Position numbers and translations under genes: made by a program. From the NCBI GenBank assembly GCA_018697195.1, contig CM031859.1, positions 56,856,779-56,920,778 of the forward strand: DNA of 64,000 bases. Reading direction: 5' to 3'. The DNA is from Certhia americana. Taxonomy: Eukaryota; Chordata; Aves; Passeriformes; Certhiidae. The notes below the pieces were generated by a model, which saw only the letters and a list, made by a program, of their open reading frames with translations, did no database searches and was not told the origin of the DNA. Positions 43,701 to 55,700 of this stretch are shown piece after piece. Within the stretch, counting starts at the first letter, position 1. Each line of letters opens with the position of its first letter.

Positions 43701-46700
43701 CTGGAGCCAGCTGAAGGACAGACTGCACTGCTCCTTCAGATGCTGCCACCTGATCTGCGAGCTGCTTTGGGGAAAGTCAAGAGATCATGGCCTAAAATTC
43801 TTTCATTTTTCTCCTCCATGCACAAAACTAGTCTGCCTCAATAGAGACAGCCTCTTTGCTGTGTGCACACCATGCCCTCTCTACATGGCCGTGAAAAAGC
43901 CATTTGGCATCATTTAAGGTTCTTTACAGTAGCAGAATAACTGTCAAGGCAAATGGATATAAGCCCCCGTGAAATTTGAGGAGCCTGTATGAGGGGTTTT
44001 TTTTGAGACAAAGCCATAAATTTAACAAGAAAAGTCTCATTTTTTTTCAAGATGCATAGAAATAACTTGCAGTTTAGACCTTGATTGTGTCACAGCAGAA
44101 AACCCAGATGAACTGCAAAGACTAAAAAAAATAAGAAATTTTTATGTGCTACATGGCAAAATTAATTAAAAAAATGAATACAATCAAGGATGCCTGTAAT
44201 GATCTGTAAAAATGCTTTGTAATCAGACAATCCACTTGGCGAAAAACTTATTTTCCTATGAAGGAGTAAGTTTTTACAGAACAGAAATATAGAAACTTAT
44301 TAGAAAATTGTATCCCAAAGAAATTATGCAATTATCTTGTATATTTAGAAGGAAAAAAGTTCTTACCAGCTTCTGCCCTGAAAGAACCTCCAAAAGGGCA
44401 ATTAGCATTACCCCATCTTTGATATCTTCAAACAGGTCATTCACCAGCATGGGAGGATTACGCTGAAAAGGGAGAAGGTTTCAGATATTATAAAGGCTCA
44501 CCAGTCACATCCTTATTCCATTCCTCTTGAATAGAAACCCAAAGAGAGTGGCTGATCCCCTTCTTTGTGTTTTATAATGTTTAATGTCAACATATCCTTT
44601 AACCACTTCTTTGCCACCACATTGTTTACTTAACACTGTTAACTTAATTTCTGGCACAGGACTGTGACATTTTGTGGATTTCTTCAACTGATGACACAAA
44701 GGAAAAACCTCCTGGCCCCTGCAACAAGCAGAGAAACACACCAACAGCTGCCTCTGGTTCTACAAAATACACACAATTTATGGATGTACTATCATAGGCA
44801 CATTTCAATCCATCAGATTATTTTCCCTCGTGTTAAGTATTTCACAGAAATTTCACTCTCTCAGTCCAAGCAATAGGAGGAGCTCTATGAAGGGAAGATC
44901 CTTAGAGTAGTGTAGCAGCTTGAGTGATGCTGCCACTTTCTCAGAGTTGACAGCTGTTACACTGAGTTGCTACATTTTTTCTGCTCTCCTCCAGCCTTGC
45001 AGGCTTTGGGTGCTCCTGCTTCTGACAAACTGCTTACCAAATGTCTTTAGCTTCACAAGAACAACAATGACAATACTCAAAAATATGTAAACAGATGATC
45101 TTTTAGAAATTTTAAATAACAAGGTCACATAATAAAACTCTGTATTGTTAAATGCAACCCAGGTTGTGGAATCACAGCTCTCAGTTGGTCAGTAGTTTAA
45201 CGATCACAAAATGCCTCTCAGAAAAAAAAAGTTTAAACCTGGCCCAGCTGACAAATAGAATAAGCATCCTCCAGCTTCCATCAGCTTGTGAGAATTCATA
45301 TATCTTATGATGATGATCATGATGATAATAAAAATAATGATAAGAATACTAATACCTGCTTATTCAAGAAAACTACAATGAGACTACAAAATTCTTAAAA
45401 CTACTTTAGGTTTAATAATTTGCTTTTGGGGTACTTGTTAAAAGAAGTGCTTGCCCAAAAAATTATCTGTTACTCTTTTGTGTAGAAATAGATATTTGAA
45501 AAGATGAATCTAAAAAATGAAATATTGCTCTTGAAAAGGTAAAAATGCAGTAAAAAATCAGGAGAAAGAAAAAGATTCTGGCTCCAAAAATAATAATAAA
45601 AAAAAGTTCATCTTGGATAAAGGAGTATTTCAATGAAACAGAATTTTGGCATGAAGTGAAAAAAGAACTCCTCTGCTGGAAGCAGACTTCATCTGGGATT
45701 AGACATGCTCTAGTAGTCACACTAATAGAAGAGCCTATTTTCTCAAATATGTAAAATAAAGCACCACTACAACTCATTATGAGGGTATATTTAGTCATAG
45801 TTCTTTTTTATTTCCTAGCAATGCAATAGATAATATTCTTCCTTGGATCATGTTCTTCCTTAATGTAACACCAAAGAAATCAACGGAGCAACTGGGTCAC
45901 TGAAAATTAATTTGTCCTAGTTTTGCATCACAGGCAGATGACACAAATGCAATTAATTTTCCTCACCTTCTATGTTATCATTTCCTGTTTGAAGCTTAGA
46001 GCAGCTTTAGTTTTATCAGTATTACCACAAGACAAAACATTGAAAAATTATGTGCTGAAATACTTCATCTATAAAGATTACAGAAGCTGCCACCCTAATC
46101 CAACAGAAGGTGAAGGCCTGAAAAAAACACCTAACCAATGCCCCAGTAGTGAGGTTAGTCTCATGAAACTGATTCTACAGCAAAGAAGACAGATGGGTTT
46201 CTTATAGTGGGCAATTTAGGATAAATTTAGGTTGAAGTGAGATTTACAGTACCCTGTAATTCTGGTGCCCATGATGTGCTTGCCAGACAACCTTTTTGAG
46301 CATAACACAGCTCCCTTCTAACTTATGTACATTGGTATCCTTCTTCACAAATCAAGGTAGAGGTCAAAATTTGTCTCATCCCAACATGAAGCCAAAAATC
46401 ATCTGGAACTCATTTGCAAAGCAATTCTGGGAAGGACTCCAGATTTCCCCAATGCATGGCTTCACTCTGTAGTTAAAACCTCTCTGATCATTCAAACCAA
46501 ACTCTTGCTCTGAACCACCCTTCAGTGGTATTGACAGAAGCTACAAAAACTAGATATACACCCCAACTGAGGCTTGGTACTATGGTAAGGCAGTGAAAGT
46601 ATCCCAAGCAAAGTAAATTCCAATTTGAATCTAACATGGGTTTGGGGGAAAGCAGCTGTAGAGAAAGCCCTGAATATAAGATGAAAAGCAGAAAAGAAAC

Positions 46701-49700
46701 CACCAAGCAGCAAAGTTGGTAAGAGCTGCTGCTCTGAATTGTGAGAATCACAATTGTCCTTAATTCAGCAAGCTGAAATGTACTTCTGGTAGCTGGAAGG
46801 TAGTATAATTACAAACATTGCCAGTTTTCAGCAGCACACACCATGGATCCTACACCAATAAAAATAGAACAGAAGGCAGATACAATATCTATGTCACAAG
46901 ACCTCCTGTGTTAATTTCCCTCTAATATGGAAATTTTGTTAATTATATAGACTGCCAGAAACATTCTCAGTAATACACTATATAATATAATGTTTTACAC
47001 TACCCTGAAGATGTTAACACCTAATTACAAGGAGGTTGCATTCTCATCATATTTCATAAATGACCTTTTTTTTTTTTAAACTACTTTGGGCACATAAGCA
47101 TGGAATTATATTATTATTATTATTATTAATAGTAGTAATAATAATAATTTTAAAATATTATTATTATTTCTGTCACTCTTAGAAATATAGAATTAGCTAT
47201 ATTTCTAGTAGCAGACATAGAAAAATAGACTCCTCTTTCACACAAGCACAGATATCAATCCGATTCCCCATGCTGATACACACACTAGCTGATACTGAGA
47301 AGTTCATATGTGCTTATTTATTATATATGGACCATTGCACAGGGTGGCTTAAACTACTTATATGTTTTCTAGCAGATCTCCACTGACATTAACACGTCTT
47401 CTGTTGGAATGGGTAAACACTTACTCCTTGGCTGCATAATGTCAACTCAAGTGAAAGACAAAGGTGAACACTGATTACATATTAGCCTCCAGAGAAGAAA
47501 GAGTTGGGATTTTTTAAAGCTATATTCACTTAAAATATATTGAAAAATTTTTAGTGATTCAGACTTAGTAACTATTCCCTTAGTTCCTTAATGCACTGTC
47601 AAAATACTAACTGTAAATCAGTAAAAGCAAGGAAAGAAAACTAACATAAATTTTTACAATTTTAAAATGTTCAATGTACTTCAGATTTCATTTTTTTGCA
47701 CGTAAATGTATAGCCCTAGCAAAGCAATCAGCTGCAATGATCCTAATGTACTCTATTTTGAATGTTGGAAAGAATTTTCCTGTAATACTTTCCTCTGCAA
47801 AGAATTATCCTGTAATACTAAAGAAAAGACTTCAATTATAAACTTTCTGAACAAAATTTATTGACAGAACTGAGAATATACTTCAATGAATAATGAGACA
47901 TTAAATCTACAACTTGTCACACTAGGTGGTTCACACTATGATTTCAGGTGCCTCAGTATTTAACTAAGTTTTTTTGCAAGCTTCTTCAAGAAAGAAAAAG
48001 AACAAATTAAGATTAATGATCTGCTACATACTGCATTGCATGAATTCTATTAAAGACTCATTTATTGCAATTTATCCAATCACAGTAATGCAGTTTAAAG
48101 TGATAATGATACTTAGGAACAGTCATGTCCCAAGGAGGGAGTCACACTCAGAACAAGCAAATTCATGTGATCTGTAGGAGGAATGTGAATTAAATGAGAA
48201 TGAATCTTCAAGGCTAATAAACTAGATTTTGGTCATATTAAATATTTATTCAAATAACTGTATTTAGAACTGATCATAAGTGGGACATGCTTAGCATAAA
48301 CTTGTAGCTTTTAAAACTTGTCTAGTCTGCTGCAGAATCCAGGAAATATTCTGAATTACCTAAAGAATTGAACATTGGTGCAAATTAAAAATATTTGACT
48401 GATAAGCCCCCAGAAAAGATTTTTAGTAGACCTGCAGTCTCTAGAAATTTCTCTTTGTATGCAGTAAAATAAGTTTTGTAAAATTCAAACTTCAGATAAG
48501 TAGCAAATATATATTTGCTAAGCTTTACTCTTTTATTGCAAGACTTTTTCTTGCATTTAATTTCTCACTTGCACTTTTCTACAGGAAAATTTTCACTCAC
48601 TTTTCTACAGGAATCTTTTCCTCACACCCTATACTTAAGTCTCTAATGAATAAATCATACTATACAAATAACAGTATCTGCATCATAATGAATGACAATG
48701 AAGTAATTAAAAACTATTTTTGCTACATTAATTTTCAAATAATCTTTCAAAAACTGCTGAAAAAACATATGAAAATCTATCCACATGCACAAAAGGTAAC
48801 AAATCTATGTAACTACTGAATTTGTCTCTATAGGGAAATATATGTAGAACAGCAAGCACAATGTGAAATTTCCATTGCCCTGTAATAGCTGGACCCTTCC
48901 TCTGCCACAATTTAATTCCTAAATCCATATGAATGATTTCCTATTCCTTGTTGTTAGTGAGTTCTTTAATTACTAAAGCTGAGTGACTCAGTTCTAAGCT
49001 TTTGATAATTAATTCCATCACACAAATTAATTTAGCATTCATGGTTTAACACTAGAGGTTATATGCAATACTATCTGAAAACATATAGTAATCGTTGCAG
49101 AAAACTACCAGTCAGATTTTCCTCATTATGCAGTCAAGGCAGACATTAGCTTATTTTTTTTCAGTGTCAGTGACTAAGATACTGGGAGCCTCTTTTTTCC
49201 CACTTGAAAAAGACCAAAAGGATCAGACTCAGTTAAATGATGAAAACTGACGAAGCTCATGAAAGACCAATTTACACTTGCATTTTAGGAACAAGCTACC
49301 ATCATGGACAGCAGTGTGTGTGAGAGCTCTGTGTCTTGATATAACTGTTTCTTTGTTTCTTTTTCTTCCTTTGTTTGTTATGAAAGACGTAATTTTGACT
49401 TTTCAAAAAGCTTTAACATGAGGCTTAATGCCCACGTTTAATTCAGCATTATATAAATACTGCATAAATAAAATTAAAATTTTTCATCCATTCTTAGTTT
49501 TATTTTTGAATGATATCCACCCTCTGCTTTTGTTTTTAATGTGCGCACCCTTTTAATGGAAACACAAAATTAATAGTAATTTCTTTCAGTAAGTATTTGT
49601 TCATTCTGTCAGCAAGTTTACAGCAATACTACGGTGAGTACAAATACTAAAATTATCCCAACACCTGGGAACAGAAATGTTATTTGATTGGGTTAAACAA

Positions 49701-52700
49701 TTTAAAGACTTCGTTTCAAACTTTGAAACTACTATTCCCCCAAACTTTCATGAAAGGTGAAAAAGGCAGAAAAAAGCACATGCCACAGCTGTTTAAGAAA
49801 ATCATAGATTTTTCATCCTCTTTCCCATTTAATCCTCTACCTCAAAAATTGGCATAGGCAACGAAATGAAAAAATATTTTAGTAATTGCTGTTCTGAATG
49901 CAAGTAATGTCTTCTTTTTGAAATATATGGTGTAAATTTGCTCTGAATTTTAAATTTAGATTTTGAAAAGATGCTTCAAAAGACAATTAGATGCATACTC
50001 AAATTATGCCTATACTTTGAAGCTGATATTGAAATGAGGAAGGACAGTTCTACAACCATAGAAAAATATGAATAAATTATATGGAATCAGAAAACTTCTT
50101 GTCCTGTTACACGTACATATCTCATTTATCATTAGCAGAAATGCACAGATGCACAAAAATTCAAAAGGATGGGGCAGAGGATAGACCACATTCATTTCAC
50201 AGATTATGACCCAATTTCTGCAAGTGGCTGACAGAGAAAACATGATTTCCAATTGATGAGTCTCACCAGATTACTACTCAGAATCACAGAACAGAGACAG
50301 CTGGGGTTAGGGAGACAGCAGAGGGACAGATGCAGTCCTGTGCTCACAGCTCACCCAAAATGAAGCTGCATTACACTACCTAGTTAGCATCTTGCAGGTC
50401 TGTCCTCTCTGTTCATCCCCTCTGGGTAAGAGGACAGCTTGCACCAAAGCTGTTTTATCTTCCTTTTGAGTTGTCCCATAATTAGTAGATGCCAGGTCCT
50501 TTACTTGTCCTCTACTTGTGAAAGAACATTTTTGAAATACAAAACATAATTTTAAAAAGGTAGAATTCTATCTTAAGAGTGAAAGAGAATAGAAAATTTA
50601 CATCTTTCTCCTATTTCCTTTCATAAAATTCAATGCATAGAACCATAAAACCATTTAGGCTGGAAATCTGCTTTAAAATCAAGACCAACTATTAACACTG
50701 ACGTGTCCACCACTAAGCCATGACCCTAAGTGCCACTTATGCACCTCTTTTAAATACTCCAGGGATGATGACTCAACCACCTGCATAGGCAGCCAACCTT
50801 TGTGGTGAAGAAATTTCATCAAGAGTCTTTTTTCATTTATCTGTTTTGCTCATTTGTATTTATTTGTATCTATATTTTCTAACCCATTTCTAACATTAAG
50901 CGGCCAAAAATATTTGGTTCAATGCACTTGATAGCCTTAGTTATTGAATTAGTTTCTATTTCAGTTAGAGCATGACTTTTTTAGATGAAGAACATACACT
51001 AAGATCTTACCAATTAGCAGTGAAGAATCTTTTACTCCTAGCAAACCCTGACAAACAATCACATCTTGCTTTATGTTCCCAAGCTACGAACTGGTCCTGG
51101 TGCTACCTAAAATAACCAAATCACTTCTGTATTTCCATTTCTTTCAAATCAGTATTTCTCACAATGTGAGAAACTGCTCCTTTTTAGATCCTCTTTTGCT
51201 CTACTCAACCAACATAGAAGAAGGATGACGACTCTACTGAGTAGTCTCCTTTGTTTTGCTACCTTTAAACCCATCTTTCAAATTGTTACCGTAAAACTCA
51301 TCAATCTTTGCATAGAAAACATTTATTTCTCCTGCTTTTGAGGTTTCATGCACTACTTATTTCCAAAACGCCTCAAACTCATTTATGATGAAACATTTCT
51401 TAAGGTGACCATGGTGTTCAGAGTTACAGATACCCTATTTATAATTGTCATCTTTCTCTTATTTCCTCCTATTATTTTTTCCATTAATAATTTTATGAGA
51501 TTATCAAAAATGGAGATGAAAGGAGAAAAACCCAGAGTTTTCCAAGAGTAGCCAAGAGAGACACAGAGAGAAAATTTGAGATGGAATTACTGTTAATTTT
51601 GAATGCATATACTCAGTCAAATTCAGCACAGTGTTTCTGGATCGATGGTGAGACACAAAAGCAAAATTCAAGCCCCCTTCCCCCTATGTACCCCTACCTG
51701 GCTCAGCTTCACTCCTTCACTCCCAGCTCCTTTACCCCCCAGTGGTGCAGCATGCATTGCTGTTTGTCTGCTGTAAGTTTGAGGCCAGCACTTCACAGTG
51801 TTCCTCGCTAGGTACCAGACTAGTAGATGCTCCACTTTTTACGAAGGTCAAAGATGAGAGCAGAATGCAGACTGCCTAAAAGTGGATCTCCATCCAGGAT
51901 TTTACCATATCACATTTCAAAGGCTTCCAGACCATGGAGATCTTATAGATCTCTGGTTTCTTTTGAAACTATCAAAATTACAACTACCTTTTACAAAACT
52001 CATATAGCCTAAATATTGAAATTTTGAGTTAAAAGTCAGAACATGAGTGCAAGGGGAGTCCTGGGCACTTCAGAGACCCACCTGTATTTCCTACAGCTGT
52101 GATTAACTCAGAAAACATATCACCACTCACAAATTTCCAAAAAAGTAACTAACAAAGTATTAAAAGCTTAAGCTTTAAGCACTTAAGAATTTGAATGGCA
52201 TGGGTCACTTATGTTGAATCTGATTTCTATAAACAGTGCTTCTCCTTCGGCAGCATAACAGCAGAAATGGGAAGCAGAGCTAGATGATCTGACTTAGGCA
52301 GTGAGGCAAACGTGCTGACAACCATTAATAAAAGCATCTCAGACACAGCTTTCCTGCTGAAGTGTGAATTAACACAAATCAGTTACTACAAGTAACTACA
52401 AGGTACCTCAGGTAATTAAAAGTCAGGGTTGTGGCTGCGTAACTGCCTGGTTTGGATGTGTTTGATCGATCTTTACAGTATCAGGCCCATTGAGGAACCA
52501 CACACCTAGATCACACAAGTCAGAAGATTCATCTGAACCCTCATGGCCCAAAGGGACTAGCACAGCAGGAAACATTCACAAATCCTAATCCAGGGCAAGA
52601 TCTCTTACTGGAGCTGCCAGTACGACTTTGTCTCTTCCCAAGGATTAGTCTGTAGACTAGGGAATTATCATGCACACACACCCGTAATATCTAACAATAC

Positions 52701-55700
52701 GACATAGATAATCTACCTAATAGTTCTACTTTTCCATAATTACCAGATCATTATTAATGATGCAAAACAAAATAGATGAACATGAAATAAGAGTTATTTT
52801 CCTCCTCTGACACTTGCTCACAGCCCCTTTAGCTGATGCTTTAATAAACACTGAATGCCTTTCAATTTCAGTAGAAGCAAACAGAACAGAGTGCTTTAGT
52901 TCTCTCCTACATGGGGGCTTTTCCAAATTATTTTAAAGATAATAATATGGGGACAGACCTTGTTTCCAGTGAGAATCCACTGTCAAGAATTCCTGAAGAT
53001 GAATTTGTTCTTGCAGTTAAATTTTACAGTGCCAGCGTAGTTAATCTCACAGTAAGTTCTTCCATTACATTCCTCAGCAAAGTAAATAAATGTTGCTGGT
53101 CGACCATATCAAATCACATGATACAGCATTATATGAGCTTCCTGCTTTGCTCAGCTCATTTTTGAGAATAGTATTTGCCAGTTCCTTACCCAAAAGTTAA
53201 AACAGCACTGTTAAAACTATTCTTTACTCAATTTTAATGGTCATTAATCTTCAGGCTTAAAAATACACATTTCAAAAACCTGCTCTCGGGGTTCAATATT
53301 TTAATTTATTACACTAATAGATAACTATGGTTAGAGCTGTGTTGTGTGAAAAATCCAGAAATGTCAAACTGAATCTCACTGGTTATGTTTTCAGATAAGG
53401 TTGGTACCAATTGTAGCTTAATACTTTTAAACTGTGTGTAAATCACAGTCTTTACTCTTCAAAAGGCAAAAACAGGAGTTTTAAGTTGTGTTAAGAAGAA
53501 GCAACAATAGTTTAATGACAAATCCCACAATGCATCAGATAAGTAATTTGGCACTGGATTCACAAAGTACTACTTATGTCTGCAACCTATGAATCAAACT
53601 ACACAAGAGATGACTTAAGTTTTATGCAAATATATTGTGTGCAATAAGTCTAATATTTCCATTTCACAGAAAACAGTTTCAGATGTTTCCTCTGGCTGAA
53701 ATGCCAGGTACTGTGCTACCTTTCAGTTCTGGCCAAAGAAGCTGGGTGGTTGCCTCTGGACACCACTCACACTTCTGCAGCCAACCACTGCCATGCTGAG
53801 ATTCATCCTCAACAGTATGCATATGAAGAGGATCCTTTTTTAACTTTAGAAAATACTGCTCAAAGAAATCTGACATATTCTATGCTCTTGGGCTGCATAG
53901 GCATAGATGAAAAGGCTTGATTTAAAAAAAAAATAAGTTTCAAAGCCATGTGTTACCTTAGCCAGATGAGTATTGATCCATTTTGTGAAAGTCCGTTTCT
54001 GCACTGACTCTTGCTCATCTGAGAATAAAAGAAAATCAGTTTGATTAGATATCACTGGATACTTTCAAATTTACATGGTGGAAGAGTAAAATTTCCTACT
54101 GACAACAAATGAATTCTGCACTTGCTGTAAATAACTATATTTTATTGAGACAGTCAATTTTGCCACTAAACACTCAAAACCAATACTTCATATTATTACA
54201 ATACTGTTCTGATACCTGACTATTTGAAGAGTTTCACAGCAAAGTACAAGTCATAACAAGCTAATGACCAGAAAGACACCATTTAAAATCCAAATGTCAA
54301 GACAAATTTGAGTTCTAAATCCATACTATACTTACCCAAGGTCTGAGCACCTAGAACTTCTCTATACTTTTTTAACTAGAATCCAGATATCCCACAGCCA
54401 AGCTGCTTTTATGCAGAAAGTCAGCTAGGATCTTAGAAAAAATAGTTCTTAGCATATGTGTTTGAAAATGTTTAGAACGTTGAATTAAAGATTTGAAATT
54501 GCATTATCAAACTTACTCCTCCCCTGGGAGATCCTGCCAGGAAGGAGCCATTAGCTACTTCAGGCAGTTTCTACACCACTACTTACTATGTCCCTTAGTC
54601 CTGTCTCAAAGCACTTTTCTGGTTTATAGTGAATTTCCCTGACTGTTAGATCATCCCTGAAGGACAGCTTCCAGATGCACAGATAAAAATAGCTCCCAAA
54701 TCAGCTCCTTCAGCTTCAGCAGCAAGGGTCACAGCAGTGGAGGGAAGAGCATAACAGCACTACAACCAATCCACAAAGTCCTGCCTCTTTCTTGTGGATA
54801 ATCAGTTTTGACACATGGAATAATTTCACAGCAAAGGTATTCAAGGACTTATAAAAGAGATTTTTCTTTCAAAAACAGGAGGAAATATCTATTTCAAGGA
54901 AAAACAAATCATGTTATTACCTTCATCAGTTCTGAATGAACACCTTCATTTTCCAACAGAAAATTCAAATAAATACAGTTGCTGTTTGATGACATTTACT
55001 TTTCATAAGAACACATGCATATTCCAAAATCTACATATGGAATATCTAATTTTAGCTCCTGCATTTGCTAGTGACTTGTAGCATTGAACAGCATTTTTCC
55101 TATTCCACATCTGTAAAATTAAAATGGAATATTCCTTAACACCCATTAAAGTTCTGGAATAGATAACTACTAAGCCTGTTACATTCCTAATAATAAATTC
55201 CCTAATTTACACTCATGCAATGCTGCTTCATATTTAGGGTACACAGGGATAGAAATCACCACACAAAATTCATAGGTCAAAATGTTATCTTCGTAACATT
55301 TGGTCAGTGTTGGTCAGTGGCCATATACAAGCTCCCAAAAAGCGTCTGTGCTTTATAATGCAGGAATATTTTCGTTATATATAAATACCAACTCACATAT
55401 AAGAAACACCAGAGGGAGAAAAGATACCTGCACACTAGCATCTATTGCTAGATTATCACACTTTATGCCTAAGAAAATAATTTTGCATTCTTTCATTTCC
55501 TTTGATATCATTGGACAGGCAGGATTACAGAGGTTTTTAAAATTTATTACATCTCAGAATTTACTTGTTGCAGTCATAGGCAAGTTATGAAAAATATCAC
55601 TAAGATACTGTATCATGCTTCATTCCACACTGACTATTTTTGTCAGAGAGGTATCTTGACTTAGTACGTGACCATTGTTTCTACATTCTGAAAAACAGAC

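Larger units (their letters stand above)
44463..53956 (-). other. SYNE1 intron 2 (9.5 kb)
   Basis: The largest intron resolved. It holds ATG/ATA triplets (about 45308-45345), a TTA/TAA array (47107-47168), two short tandem duplications (47769-47819, 48572-48613), a CR1 relic (50636-50820), a C-rich patch (about 51670-51740) and an unexplained open frame at 53679-53876. No further SYNE1 exon was recognised. Confidence 0.65.

Noticed and set aside
43675..43917. 80-codon plus-strand ORF as a novel gene
   Set aside because: No splice partners, domain or conserved motif; the open frame is expected in a GC-richer intron patch.
53957..54018. The ATG formed by the first three bases of exon 2 as a start codon
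   Set aside because: It is out of frame with the CH1 coding sequence; the bases belong to a split Asp codon.
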